The position numbers and the translations under genes were made by a program. A stretch of 64,000 nucleotides of DNA, taken from the NCBI GenBank assembly GCA_950022655.1, contig OX465588.1, positions 20,508,527 to 20,572,526 on the forward strand, read 5' to 3'. This document shows positions 36,231 to 48,381 of the stretch, piece by piece. The first letter of the stretch is position 1. The number at the start of each line of letters is the position of its first letter. The notes beneath the pieces are model-generated. The model did not search any database. It was not told the DNA's origin and worked only from the letters and a program-made list of their open reading frames with translations. This DNA comes from Alentia gelatinosa. Taxonomy: Eukaryota; Annelida; Polychaeta; Phyllodocida; Polynoidae.

Positions 36231-36451
36231 CCGGGGACACACCAAGCGAGAAACGGAAGCTAATCTGGAACTGCCACAAAGAAATGGCGTGAATGTGAGA
36301 TGTTATTTCATAGTAATATTTTGCACCGATGATTTAGCGTCTCGGGAGCTACATAATCAGCTGAAATTTGAAATAATACCCCACATATACTCGCAATCTT
36401 TTGCTGGCGATTCCGGAAATCGCTGCGTTTCTCGCTTGGTGTGTTCCCGCC
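36231..36451. mobile_element. MITE family C (CCGGGGACACACC termini), short copy
   Basis: CCGGGGACACACCAAGCGAG at the left and CTCGCTTGGTGTGTTCCCGC at the right are inverted, continuing inward with AAACG / CGTTT. A longer relative lies at 47070-47720 and a diverged end at 13690-13783. No ORF. Confidence 0.7.
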
Positions 36452-38300
36452 TTGAGGTTTCTTTATATTTGATCTCCTAGGGTTAAGACGAATTTTAACA
36501 AATCTTCGTTTCCGCTCTATACAAATAAATGTCCTTGAAGAAATTCCCTAACGGATATGCCACATGGGAGTTTTTTATGTTATATTTATGTCTTGGACAA
36601 GGTAGGACTGACAGGAGCCATTGCAATCAGCCGTAAAAATTCCAAATATAAAGCAATGATGGAACAATCGTGATGGTAGAATGCTAAGTAAAAGGTGATT
36701 ATAGTAATTACAATAGCTGAAATTTATAAGTTGGTAGGTTTGTAAACGCCCACAAGTCATACCTTTCAAATAACAAGACCATCTAACATCGACTTTGTGT
36801 TATTGGTGATATAGTATTGTTTGGCTAGATAGGTTTGGGAGGCTAGTATAACGATAGATTCATTAGAGTATGCCCTTTCCTCTACAGAGAAACTCTCATG
36901 AGTCTCCTTCCCATGAGCTGCTCGAAACCCCATGAGCTACTCCTCTCTGCTGTTCGATACTCCCTGCATCTGTATTGATATCATAATGAGCTGTTGGAAC
37001 ACGACCTTTTTGTACGCAATATGTTTTTTCCAAGACATGTTTCCTAGGAATCTATTTTCTAGTATCCATTTATGTTACTGTCATTTTTCCTTAATCACAG
37101 AGCCTACCTTTTAGAAATGGTTATGTTGTGCTGTAACTGAATAGAGATGGACAAATTAGGCTTTTAAAAGAATTATTTTGATTCATATTACTGAAATCCT
37201 GATGAGTATATGCTAACGATTTCTGTGAATCATAAGCACACTTGGATGATGATGAATTACTATGGCTTCCCGTCGAAGGTTTGTGTTTAGAGTTCTGATA
37301 AGGAGCAAGGAAAGCCAGACCTTTCAAACTGTGCACCCTATACGGCTTCGCGATTGTTTGTTGATCTTGTCTCCGAGCAGACGTCTAGATAAGGTTCACT
37401 GTGTGAATTCTTGACAACTTATATCAGTGATGAACCGTGCCTTTTACTGAAGCAAAGATACGTACCCATTGAGGATTATGTTTTATGCACGGCATTTAAA
37501 ACTTTAGTTATAGAGAACAGAACGTAGTGGCTCAGTAACTGCATTTTCTATTAGTATTCCCAGTACTAAATGTTATATGCGGCTTTTTTGTGCTTCTATA
37601 GCTTATAATCATTAAAGATTGACATTGCCTAGTCCAAGCTTACGGCATACTGAAATTGCAAATTGTCATTTTGTTCATGTTTATAACTATCTACTGATTG
37701 CACCACCGACCGCTGGCACTGATATTATAAAAGTGTTGCCTCCCTTGTAATACAAGAAACGAAGGTTTTCCCCCACTCCAAAAGGTGTACCCCCCCCCCC
37801 CCCCGCCGTAAATAATGAATGTGTCTTCTGTTTCGGTGAGTGGTGCCAGCAGTCTAAGTAAAAATGGTAGCCCTTAAAGATGGCGCCATCAGTCTAGGTG
37901 TCCGTGCTACCATCAGACCATTTTACAGTCAGATAAACATAATGCCCCAGTTCATGGTCCATTATCAATAGTCCATCATTCATTGTCGTCACGCTACAGT
38001 AAATTGAAATAGTATTTTTAGATCAATAATACATGTCATTGTTGAAGAATACATCTGATGACTGTCAATGTGATTGCATAGAATAGGCATCCACATTTAA
38101 ATACAGTTATTGTCAGCTAGCGACAGGCCTGCTATATTGAATCTACAGTAATGGGATTTATGATTTATAGTTCTGCTTGCCTGTCTCTCGTGAACCGATG
38201 AACGCACAGGGGAAACTGGTCATCACGCCAAATGGCCACACAAGTGTGTAAACAAAAGTGACACTAGAAAGACATTTTAGTGTCCCAACTAACTACTCTA
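36452..38300. other. No gene recognised
   Basis: AT-rich. It contains a C-run of about 16 bases at 37789-37804. Confidence 0.4.
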
Positions 38301-38307
38301 TAGGTCA

Positions 38308-38400
38308 GAGTGGCCAGAGCGTTGGGCCATTAAGAGCAAGAGGGAATCGATTCATCACGCCGAGGTTTAAATCAGTTATAGGTCTCACACTAGGTTGTCA
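38308..38400 (+). repeat. tRNA-like SINE head (tentative)
   Basis: TGGCCAGAGCGTTGG (38311) resembles a pol III A box and GAGGTTTAAATC (about 38362) a B box, with spacing like a tRNA. No complete cloverleaf with paired acceptor ends was found, so it is not called a tRNA gene. It ends at the MITE at 38405. A second tRNA-like stretch (TGTAGAGCCCTTGGGTTTAT, about 38709) follows that MITE. Confidence 0.3.
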
Positions 38401-38404
38401 CAGC

Positions 38405-38696
38405 AGGGACCTGTTTCACTAGTTTCGTGACATGTCTGTGACACCATACAGACATTAGGGTTGTCTAATTTCGTGAAAACACAAGTAGCTGCCCTTAGGA
38501 AAAGACAGACCCCAAACATGAGAATTAGACTATTTTCACTAGTTTTGTGACAAAAGCGTTAGACAGATATGAAAAGCGGCACCAACAGTGCAAGCAAGAA
38601 CGGACAAAACGAAATCTAATGTCTAGCTCTTATGAAACCGGACACACCATCTAGACACCATCTAAACATGTCACGAAACTAGTGAAACAGGGCCCT
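38405..38696. mobile_element. MITE family G, copy 2
   Basis: About 30-bp inverted termini: GGGACCTGTTTCACTAGTTT... and ...AAACTAGTGAAACAGGGCCC. A third partial terminus (TTTTCACTAGTTTTGTGACA, about 38531) lies inside, so the unit looks like one element nested against another. 292 bp, no ORF. The middle is a near match to copy 3 at 40562. Confidence 0.75.
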
Positions 38697-39832
38697 GTAG
38701 CTTTAATCTGTAGAGCCCTTGGGTTTATAAGCTGCAGACTTCATGGTGAGGTGGGATTTACGAGGATGGATGTTACCTTTTCTAAAACCATCAGGTTGTG
38801 GTGATTTGGGAATTCACCTGTAATAAGACAGAGGAGAACGGCCACGTCATTTCGCGACGACGCGATGAAACACCCCGAAAACAATTGGAATCCAATGGAC
38901 AGCAACACTGGTGGAAAATGTAATCAGAGGTCCACAGCTGTTATGCGTTAGCCACAGCTAGCCACAGCTGTTGTGCGAAGACTAGACAAAATGGAGAAAA
39001 TACCAAGTCAGCACTGGCTTTCACGAACTATGCTCGATCCTGTACCAGATCACTGAGTTTGCCCTAGACTCTAGTACAGTCTGTTGTCGCCAGGGCAAAC
39101 TAAGACTGTTAGGGGGTGCCATTTTGAGACAGGGATTCCTGCTTCTGCTGGTACTAAGCTGTCCTGGGTGATTTGCCAGTAACCAGTGTGTTACTTACTC
39201 TTCAAGCATAGGTCCCAGAGTCGCTTTTACTGGGCATGTAGCCAATGAATCAGCTTGGAGAGTTATAATGATTCGCCAGAATCGTGGTAATCTCAGGCTT
39301 GAGTTGGTGCTAAAATTAGAACAGCCAATCTCGAAATTCCTTTCTCTCATCAGGCAGATGGAACAGGCAAATGGGAGTCTTGCACTGGTAGACCCTTACA
39401 GACCTTAAGCCTTAGGCGGTGCGGTCTGCAAACGGACTAAGTTTGCCCTAACAGCATCACAGTAGCCACGGCAGTCACAGGCGATGTCCCCTGCAGCACC
39501 AGTGGAATCGCCGATCCAGGCACACCCTTGGGCAACGTTTGTCTAGGCACCTCCTAACCAGCATCAGGAAGACTGGCCATGTGCAAGTGATCGGGGGCAC
39601 CCGTCGAAGACTCGGTCATCGCCAGTCAATGGCATCGCAAAGACAGGTACACAAATCGGCTATGTTAATAACCACTCTTTTCAAACTCAGAATGTCACCA
39701 AGTGGGCCCTAATTGTCAGACAGCGGGTCCTCTCTTCCCCCTCCCACCCCTCCTGAGTCTTGGAGCCGCGGAAGATGGATAGTTAGAGGCACTCCCCCCT
39801 GCTTACTAAGGGTACTATCGTACAACTGGAGG
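38697..39832. other. No gene recognised; fragmentary repeats
   Basis: Mixed-composition sequence with a small inverted pair GTTTGCCCTAG / CCAGGGCAAAC (39056-39101) and another copy of GTTTGCCCTA at about 39449. No coding feature is supported. Confidence 0.35.
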
Positions 39833-39948
39833 AGTTTTATTCTTGGCCACCGTATGCCACGACTGGAGTTTGGCAAAGTGACTTCAAAGCCGAGTGAATT
39901 CCGGAGCCAAAACTCCAGGAGTGGCATGCGGTGGCCAAGATTAAAACG
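39833..39948. repeat. Palindromic element, about 42-bp arms
   Basis: The left arm (TTTTATTCTTGGCCACCGTA ... CTGGAGTTTGGC) and right arm (GCCAAAACTCCAGGAGTGGC ... GGCCAAGATTAAAAC) are inverted copies with a few mismatches. No ORF; the 72- and 82-codon frames over it are artefacts of the palindrome. Confidence 0.65.
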
Positions 39949-39962
39949 AATCAGGTTTTGAT

Positions 39963-40113
39963 TTTATCCTACCCCAACTCCTCAATTTTGGAATATTACG
40001 TGATAACAATTCTGTATGCCACTAGTGGAATATAAAACTCCGTATGCCAGTCAGCGTGGCATATGGAAACTCAATGTTAAGCCTATGGGATTTTATATTA
40101 GGGGTAGGATAAA
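39963..40113. mobile_element. MITE family T (TTTATCCTACCCC termini), copy 1
   Basis: TTTATCCTACCCC and GGGGTAGGATAAA are exact 13-bp inverted ends. The inside carries GTATGCCACTAGTGGAATAT and AACTCAATGTTAAGCCTA, both found again at 42451-42552. Confidence 0.7.
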
Positions 40114-40561
40114 TACCTGAACTCTCACTCTCCAGGATCTGATCACCTCTCACAGTCTTCTGAGACGGATCCGTATGTGGTGCCTTGGCTTTTACTTCCC
40201 CTAATTTCTGTCAGTTCTCCCTTGAGTTGCGACCCACCAACGCCCCTATGACGGGTTTCATATTCTCCTCACAACTGCCCTGCCACACTGCTTCTAAAGT
40301 ATCAGGTTATCAGGCTTGGCCATACCATAGCTGCGACAGTCTTCCCACTTCACCTCAACAACTTTTCCTCTTGCTTCAACGCACAGCTGGGGTGTCTTGG
40401 CTTGGCACCCTCCCGAGTTAATTTTCCTGCTGGCTCGAACCTCCCTCACCCTCCACCTCGTGGCTGAATGTCACACGCCCACCGACCACATGTCAACTGT
40501 ACCCAATCTGCAATGGACTCCCAGCTCTCCCGTAACACTGAGACCAATGCCAACCACCTCC
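40114..40561. other. No gene recognised
   Basis: C/T-rich segment with open frames that show no domain. Confidence 0.35.
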
Positions 40562-40857
40562 AGGGACCTGTTTCACTAGTTTCGTGACATGTCTGTGACA
40601 CCATACAGACATTAGGGTTGTCTAGTTTCGTGACAACACAAGTAGCTGCCCTTGGGAAAAGACAGACCCCAAACATAAGAATTAGACAAATCTACACATC
40701 ATGGACCTGTTTCACTAGTTTCGTGACAAAAGTGTTAGACAGACATGAAAAGCAGCACCAACAGTCAAAACGAAGTCTAATGTCTAGTTCTTATGAAACC
40801 GGACACACCATCTAGACAACATTTAGACATGTCACGAAACTAGTGAAACAGGTCCCA
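40562..40857. mobile_element. MITE family G, copy 3
   Basis: Termini GGGACCTGTTTCACTAGTTT and AAACTAGTGAAACAGGTCCC, and an internal third terminus at about 40705 (GGACCTGTTTCACTAGTTTC). Very similar to copy 2 throughout, so the two probably come from one recent source. Adjacent flanks differ, which fits independent insertions. Confidence 0.78.
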
Positions 40858-41387
40858 GCATGATTCTGGCCTCCCTTTGACACACATTTCGTATAATCAT
40901 GTCTTGCCTATAGTAGGATTCCTCACTACGGAATGTGTATTATATAAAAGTCTATTGTGTAAATATATTGTCTATTCCAGTTCATCTTCAGTTATAATTA
41001 TCATGAAAGGGAATACAAATCGTAGGTATCATTCTTTTATGCATTTTCCAGAAGCACCAAACCATCTGGAGATCTAAAAAAATATGTGGGCACCAGAGAA
41101 AGATAACTGTGGCAACAATATGCAACATCAATTTCAGTGAAGCCAAACTACTGGAGATGAATACTTACTTTCTTCCAGTATGCGAGGAATTCACAATTGA
41201 GTTGCCAAAATCAGATGAAGCGAGGGAATTCAAAGAAGAGCTTATTTGTAAGGCAAATAAGCTCAGTTAACAAATCCAAAAGAGAAAGCCACGCCTTCCA
41301 CGCCCCTACGCAGAGCGGGGCTAGCAGGTCCAATTTTCAGCTGGGAGCAGCGTGGGTCACTGTGTACCGGCCGTCCACATGGCCTGT
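40858..41387. other. No gene recognised
   Basis: AT-rich sequence without supported features. Confidence 0.4.
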
Positions 41388-41807
41388 ATAAAGGGTGGCG
41401 TCCACCAACCACAACAAGGCTCCGACAAGCGCCGACAAGAAAGTTCCAATCGGTGCTTGACGCAGCCTTGTCGTAAGAAGCGGGACTTTACAACATCGTT
41501 GTCGGGACATGTCGGGAAGTGCACGCTCCACCTATCGTAGACCTTTGCAACACCCTCTCGACACACCATGACACTCCAAGACAAGGGTCCAATCGTGGGG
41601 AAAATCGAACATGCTCGATGTTGTCGTAGCCTTATCGGAAAGCTCCTGACAAGCTTCCAATTGTGGTCTTGTCGTGGCCTTGTCGTAGACTCCTGTCAGG
41701 AACTGGTTTCCACCAGCTACAATAGGGCCTGCTGACGTAGTTCAATCGTGGACCTTGTCGGGAAGCCATTGTCGTAGCCTTTTCATGGTTGGTGGAAGCC
41801 CGCCTTA
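41388..41807. mobile_element. MITE with GGTGGCGTCCACCAACCA termini and TTGTCG repeats
   Basis: The left end GGGTGGCGTCCACCAACCAC is matched by the inverse of TGGTTGGTGGAAGCCCGCC at the right end. The body is full of CTTGTCG / CGACAAG motifs in both orientations. TTAA sits at the right junction (41804-41807). No ORF. It is a non-autonomous DNA element. Confidence 0.6.
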
Positions 41808-41860
41808 AAAGGCGTCCACTAATGGCTACGACAATGGCTTCCCGACAAGGTCCACGATTG
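41743..41860. repeat. Perfect 37-bp inverted repeat
   Basis: The left arm 41743-41779 begins CAATCGTGGACCTTGTCG; the right arm 41824-41860 ends CGACAAGGTCCACGATTG. All 37 positions pair. The 44-nt spacer contains the end of the preceding MITE and the start (AAAAGGCGTCCACTAATGG) of what looks like a truncated inverted second copy. Confidence 0.85.
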
Positions 41861-42450
41861 GCCTACGATTGGAGGACTTGTGAAGCGTATTCTGGATCAT
41901 TCAAATTAAACCGTCATGCCTATCTGATATAACCTTACTCTGAATGGGAGGAGACAAACACAACTTACTATGGATATTACTTGAACACTGCCAGCGGTAT
42001 TCGGCTTGAGAAATCCCGCCAGTAGACTGAAAATTACGACTCAGAACTTCGGAGCTTTAATGATCATCGAACTAGTCGAGGCTGCAGACCGTTCGAGTTT
42101 GACGAGGGGGAAGCCCGGGATGTCAACAAGTCACAAGGCACAGTTAGTGTATAGCATGCTTGGGTTTATATATTAGAAATAATAGCGTGAAACTCGATGT
42201 ACTGATCTGGGCGAGTTATCCCAATTGACATTGATATAAATGGATTTGAACTTGAAGCCAACCCAGCTAACATGCACAAGGTTAACACAGGGTATATTCT
42301 CAGGTTTGTTTTAAATCATTATTCTGCTGCAAAGCTTTATAGGCAGTAGGCCTATGTCAGGTCATTGTAGTTTGACAACCGGAACTTTTTCATAGTAGCT
42401 AAATTTCTGGTCGCTTATTGGACAATTATTTGGTCGCGTGTCCAAAGTCT
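41861..42450. other. No gene recognised
   Basis: AT-rich sequence without supported features. Confidence 0.4.
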
Positions 42451-42552
42451 TGTATGCCACTAGGAACGTATTTTACTCTATATGCGACGTACCGGAGCAT
42501 ACGTTAACTCAATGTTAAGCCTAGGAGATTTAATATAAGGGGTAGTATAAAT
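42451..42552. mobile_element. MITE family T, copy 2 (partial)
   Basis: Shares GTATGCCACTAG, AACTCAATGTTAAGCCTA and a GGGGTAGTATAAAT end with copy 1 at 39963. The left terminus is missing. Confidence 0.6.
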
Positions 42553-43230
42553 AGTTGATATTGCCTGATTCTGAAGCAAATTTTGAATTAGTATATATAT
42601 ATGGCCCAATGTACTTTTACCCTTAGTGTAGAGAAAAAATTAATTTGTTTAATATTGGCATTTTTGAGTAATCGATAATAAAAAAACTTGCATCTTTTGG
42701 CTTTCTTATTGATGATAAAGTCACCTAATTCCCATATCTCAAAAATTCTAGATTCCTCATCACTCAACATGCTTTCCAGATATTAGGCACAGCTTTAGAT
42801 TGTCTTCCGGCTGTCGATACACACGCATTATTACCAACCGATTTCGAAGTCTCCATAGGAAATGTATAGGGCATCTAGAAACAGCTACCCGGAGATTCTG
42901 ACATGTCAGTATCGCCTGCAGGACATTCCGGAAAAAATAGTCCTGTCCATAATCAGGTCGAATCAGCATATACTTCTAAATGGCTTTCTTGAATGTTCAT
43001 TCAATGTTAATTATTTAGAATCACACATAATAATCTGATTTTCCATCAGAAATCATTATAATAACACAACTTGCATGCCAAAAGTCCAGATTAATGGCAA
43101 ACTATATTATATATTGGTGTAAGGGTACACCGAATTACTGCCACACTTAACAGTGCTGTGGTGTATGGAACTAAATGTCTTGCAGAAACTTTTTAATTGC
43201 AATAGACTTGTTATTTATCTTGTAGATGGG
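42553..43230. other. No gene recognised
   Basis: AT-rich. 42850-42880 carries CTCCATAGGAAATGTATAGGG, a motif also seen near 18396 and 35950. Confidence 0.4.
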
Positions 43231-43390
43231 TAATAAATACAATAACGACTGGTTTTGTATACGAGTGACTGTAATCTCCTCGTTGTTGACTACGCAATAT
43301 CCTCACTGATCGCTCGGATATTACTACGCGTCAACTACTCGGAGATTGCGGCCACTCGCACACAAAACCAGTCATTATTGTGTATTTATT
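43231..43390. repeat. Palindromic MITE family P, copy C
   Basis: Ends AATAAATACAATAACGACTGG and CCAGTCATTATTGTGTATTT are inverted. Inner arms hold GTTGACTACGCAATATCC and GGATATTACTACGCGTCAAC around ACTGATCGCTC. The core is shared with copies A and B, while the outer arm segment (TTTTGTATACGAGTG) differs from theirs. Confidence 0.72.
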
Positions 43391-43790
43391 AGTATGATTT
43401 TTTCTGTCTGGTACATTAACCGTACAGGGAATACGATATTCAATTATTCTGAACCTCTATCCAGCTCAGGCCTGGGAGATAAAATCATGCAGATCTTGTT
43501 TCCATTGATTTTGGTGATCTGGTATCCGGCGGAGGACTATTCCCCACATAACGATAGCTGCATACATCTAGAGTCAGGCTACTAGTGTTTGCTGCTTGGA
43601 GGTAAAAGTTGGTGCAATGTTACCTGGGGAAAGATTGGTCTCTCGTAATGGTGTCCAGTATTTCGTTGGTGCTGTATTTTCCTGGTACACACAAGTTTTC
43701 TGTGAGAGTCGGTGGGCATTTTCTGCAGGTTTATTTCCATTCACAGCTCTAATGTCAGTCTACCCCAAAAAGATCTACTGGTGGATCCTT
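43391..43790. other. No gene recognised
   Basis: Open frames here are short and lack domains. Confidence 0.35.
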
Positions 43791-43797
43791 ACTGGAG

Positions 43798-44225
43798 ATT
43801 GGTGCCGTCTAATCGGCCAATGGACACGGGTTTGTTTGAGGACGAGCCAACAACTGCCACTGCTGAAAAAAACATGGAAGCGGATCGGCGTCAGACTAAA
43901 GGCCTGTTTCCATTGGCCAATTATTCGGCACCTATCTGCAGTCGGAAACCACCTTCGCCGTTTCGTCGTCCAATAGAAACGAGGTTTAGCCGACCCGTTG
44001 GCGCGAAATAACAGGCCAACTGCTGCTGGCAATGGTTATAGGCCAGTCGACCGCCAAGTTCCTGGTGTTTTTGTAGGGTTAGATAACTATATATAATACT
44101 CATCAATGGTGGAGGTTTCGCAGATGAAAATATCAATGGTTAAAGGCCCGTTTCCATTTCCCAACGAAAACGGTTTAGATTATTTGAGTTCTCCTAAAAG
44201 CCCATTTCCATGGGCCGTTACTGAT
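43798..44225. mobile_element. Fragments of MITE family K (TAAAGGCCCGTTTCCA termini)
   Basis: A right-end-like piece (AATCGGCCAATGGACACGGG, about 43811), a left-end-like piece (TAAAGGCCTGTTTCCATTGG, 43898) and another left end (AAAGGCCCGTTTCCATTTCC, about 44142) lie close together. They match the complete copy at 48623-48948. This suggests clustered or nested insertions. Confidence 0.55.
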
Positions 44226-47069
44226 ATACAGTCTGGAACCAGCGACGGACCTTTAGTACTGTTAATGACTAACACAGAAGCACGTTTATAGACAAGAATT
44301 TGAGTTTACACTTAATAACGATAGAAAGTAGTGGGAAATTGAGGAAATTGGAGGGTCTCATTCTTTGTGTTCAGTAATTGAATTTGTATGGTAAAGGTGT
44401 GCTATGAATCCCGATGAAGAATAAGAAAGTACGATGTTCAAAGGGTTCAATTTAAACATGAACACTGACAGATATGGTTGAAATATCTGTTATATCAACC
44501 CACGTTTGACAAAGGAGGAGAGTTACAATTAAAAAGGCATTTCACAATGCCGCCAACAGACAATAGGAGAGAAAAGGAGTCGGAGGGAAGTCGACCATTT
44601 CAACCGGCTTCAAGAGACTACGAGAAACATCCAATAGGCCATTTGAAACCAAGTGTCGTACCCAGTAGTACAGTCTATCAAGTCAAATCATCAAAAACAT
44701 CCATGTGATTCTTTTTTCAATAATCGTCAGATTTAAACAAAAAGGGTTGAATATTCTTTTCGCCAATTCCCACATGGAGTATGAGATCTATCTCAAAGCC
44801 AGATATTTGACCTTTGGACAGTATATCTTTTAGGGTCACCTTTCTCTACAGTACGGTAGAAGGTACACATCATATAGATTTCAATAGGATTTCCAAAAGG
44901 TCAAAATTCTTTTTTGTGTTCTCTATACAGCTCACATATCTTTCAACTCAAAACTTGTGTTTGAGTTCATCCAGAAGAAAACAACAGTCAAGGCCATTCA
45001 TTGAAGAATCGTATATAAACGTCTTACCGTGTGAAAGGACCAAATTGACCAGTTTGACTGTAAAACCAGACCTGTCCGGAGCTTGAAGACCAAACAAAAT
45101 CTGAAGAGATTAAACAGGAAAGGAGAAGTCCTCCGCGGTGAGATAAACCATTTTTCCACGGTTGCTAAAAACTTCTTTACAGTAGAACGACCTATATAGA
45201 GAAGTGAAAAGTAACATGTATCATCTACTTTATTACAGTAGTTAAATTCATCCAAGTCATACTTTTCTCCTATTTTTCAGATATTTGTTGCAAGAGATGG
45301 TCCTATGCAATAACTTATATTGCAAGGATTATAACGTGGTTTCTGTTGAATATCTAAACGCTAATGTATAAGCATATTTCCAGAAGATATCATCTAGGTT
45401 TATATCTGACAATATCTTCCACCTCAGATGTGCTGTAGGAAAAAGGGCTATTCTATACAATTATATAGTGTATGCCTTGTTGTTTATAAGTTTCATCGTG
45501 GTCAACCTGTTGGCTGTAATGCTCCCAGGAGAGGGTTACACTCTCCAACAACCTCGCCAAACGCTACAGGACTAACATTCCAAATGTCATGTGACCATCA
45601 CCCTTCACTCACTTCCAATCATTATAATCTTTCCAAACCCCAAATAATACTCCACCCTCTTTCCGCGTTAGTCATTACATCAATTGGTTCGACACCTGGA
45701 ATTTCAAAATCACATTATCAAAGTTTTGATGTACAGGTTCTACAATCCTCAACCACGGACGGGCTGCCCTCAGAGATTAAAACTTCATGGAATGCATATG
45801 GCTCCTCATTGAATTTTCTTTCTTGTTTATTCCGACCAGTGCTGTCCAATGAGACAGGTCTTCCACTTAAGCATTGTATCATACGGAATGTGGAGATATA
45901 CATAGTTGTTTTTTTGAAGTAGGAAGTAGGAATTAAAATGGACCAATGATTTATGCTATTCAGTCATGCCCTGGACTTCAATGATTAGCATTTACTCTAA
46001 AATCAGGATAAATTAAGAGACTACCTATTTATTCCTCAGACTATGATCCTTGTCAATACACATGCATTAGAGACAACAAAAATATCCAGGGTACAATACT
46101 AATAACTATGATAGTGAAAATAATATCGGTCCAGTTGATCATATCAAGAGGATATAGTTACGAGTAAAAGAAAGGAAATGTTGAAAATAAAGGTGTTGTT
46201 AAAGATAGAAGCTTGACTTCCATAGAGTATCACTAACCTGCTACACATTATTTGTTGTCAATATTGACGGAGACTCTCTCATTCTGTAAGATGATAGGGC
46301 GTACGTTGATATTACTGTTGTGTAATCTTGATGGCCGCAGGCTGCACCTTAGCTTCCATATTCTACCGACCAAGTGCCACATTCAACGAGAGCGGCAAGT
46401 CTGGGACTAACTACCACATTACTTATCAACTCAATAGAGCATCACCACCAACAGGTACCGCCGAGCGTCCACCTATTACGATGCAAAGTAAAGCCGAAAC
46501 CAGACTAGGCGATTAATATACATGTTGTCTCGGACAACCTTGTAACCTTGTCTCCGATAAAAGAACATGGGGTACTTATTATTCAGTGGATGGCCACTCT
46601 GGGGGATTGCTTATGCTTCAGACAAAATCATGACACACCTAGCGACTGCATTGTACCTTTGTCGGAGACAAATCTTCATCTTTATGTCTCAGATAAAAGA
46701 GCCTTCTGGTTGAAAGGGCGGGAAGGAATGTAAAAGAGCAAGAAGACTCAAAATGTGTGCATGAAGTACCCATAAGTAGAGGTGTTGCTCCTTGGTCAGA
46801 AAAGTTGTATTTCCTTTTATTCAGGACCCTACTGTAAGTCTTTTTGTAATATTGAAGATAATGAGATGAGATCAGGTGGGATATGAATGTACCTTTTTCT
46901 GAGACAGAACTTGCTAATTACACTGTTAGCAAATTTATCACAAGAGATTTCCGAACATTTTTTTCTCAGACATAGTTACCTGACTTTCCCCCGCCCTACG
47001 ATGCAAAATATGCCGCATCATAGCTCTCCATAGGTGAAGCCTGGTACACTGGATTTGTATCTAATTATG
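44226..47069. other. No gene recognised
   Basis: A 164-codon plus frame (45428-45922) and minus frames at 45903-45718 and 45255-44998 have fairly protein-like composition but no recognisable domain. 46520-46700 has inverted GTCTCCGATA/TGTCGGAGAC, hinting at another repeat. Confidence 0.35.
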
Positions 47070-47727
47070 CCGGGGACACACCAAGCAAGTGGAACTCTAG
47101 GCGATTCTGGACCAGCGAGGAATGGAATCGATCACCTTTTCTGGCCTACAATATGGGAGGGGGTTTTGCCGACTTGCTTACAACTTTGGGACACACCAAG
47201 CGAGTCAAGGCAGCGAGAAAACGGCAACGATAAACTCCTCTGAGCGATTACTGTCATACTTACCGGGTATGAGCGATGTTTGATATTTGACAATCACTAC
47301 ATCAGCGAGTAAATTTGGGTTGTGTACGGCCAAAAGGTGATCATGTGAATACAAATCTCAATTTGATTGGTCAACACATTGTCACTAGTAGGGCTCACGC
47401 ACATATCGCTGACAATGGACAGAAAACCCAGTGTGTCCCTCTTTTTATCATCATTTTTAGCATCATAGAGATTCTGTCTTGGCGATTATGTGGGCGAATT
47501 TGGCGTTGCATTGGCGAGAATATCAAACATGTTTGATATTATTGCTCATGAGATCGCTCACGTGTACATGTGCTGGCGAGTTTTGAACTTGCCTACACCC
47601 TAGTCGCTCTCATATCCAAGCGAGTAGAGGACACACAAAGCGATAAATTTATCGCTCATATAATTGCCATTACTATGTAGGCGAGTACAATTATTGCCAA
47701 CGTTTCTCGCTTGGTGTGCCTACGGCA
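47070..47727. mobile_element. MITE family C, long copy (about 650 bp)
   Basis: The left end CCGGGGACACACCAAGCAAG and right end CTCGCTTGGTGTGCC... are inverted. Internal copies of GGACACACCAAGCGAG (47192) and GGACACACAAAGCGATA (47629) suggest nested or tandem termini. No ORF with a domain. Confidence 0.6.
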
Positions 47728-48312
47728 TCAGCATCCTCCGTTACGCTCCCGACGATCGATGATACACGTCAACGCCATTATAAATCTCTACGAAAAGCAA
47801 ACGTGGCCGAGTGTCTAAGATCATCGGTGTGCATCGTAGTGCTTAAGGTCAACGATTCATGGCATGCCATTATGAACACAGGACTATATGAACACTGGGT
47901 TTATGGATAATTGCGCCGTATCGTAAACGCGCATATATATAGGCTCTATTTACCAAGTTTCCTTAAAAAACATGCATTTTGGCCACCTGCATATAGCGTA
48001 TCGAAGATAGCTGACGTCTGTATACGCGCATGTCATAGCTGTATTGGGCGTCTAGGCATAAATAGGGCACACAGCTTTTGTGTTCTGGAGGAGGCCATCT
48101 TCTCCCTGACACTAAGCAAAACACCAGATGGAGGGTCCAGTTATCAAGGGATTTTATCCAAAAACGATCTTTGCTATAAAACCTTGGCTTTAGCTCGTCT
48201 CAAGATTATCTATAGTTTATCACAGCAGAAAATAGTGGCTGTCCCCTAACTACAGTGGCGCCATCTTACAATTTTTGTGCCCTGTACGAATGTCTATTTA
48301 TATTCGCGAGCG
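47728..48312. other. No gene recognised
   Basis: A 112-codon plus frame (47911-48249) lacks any domain signature. Confidence 0.35.
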
Positions 48313-48381
48313 TATACATACATACATGTACATACATGCATACATACATACATACATACATACATACATACATACATACAT
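48313..48381. repeat. (CATA)n tetranucleotide microsatellite
   Basis: About sixteen CATA units with two early interruptions. Confidence 0.92.

Noticed and set aside
43596..44032. 126-, 99- and 85-codon frames
   Set aside because: They fall on MITE-end sequences present elsewhere in the window.
45428..45922. 164-codon plus frame and overlapping minus frame
   Set aside because: Fairly protein-like composition on both strands but no domain, no neighbouring exons and no repeat match that I can recognise.
48301..48381. CRISPR-like regular repeat
   Set aside because: Simple CATA microsatellite without unique spacers.
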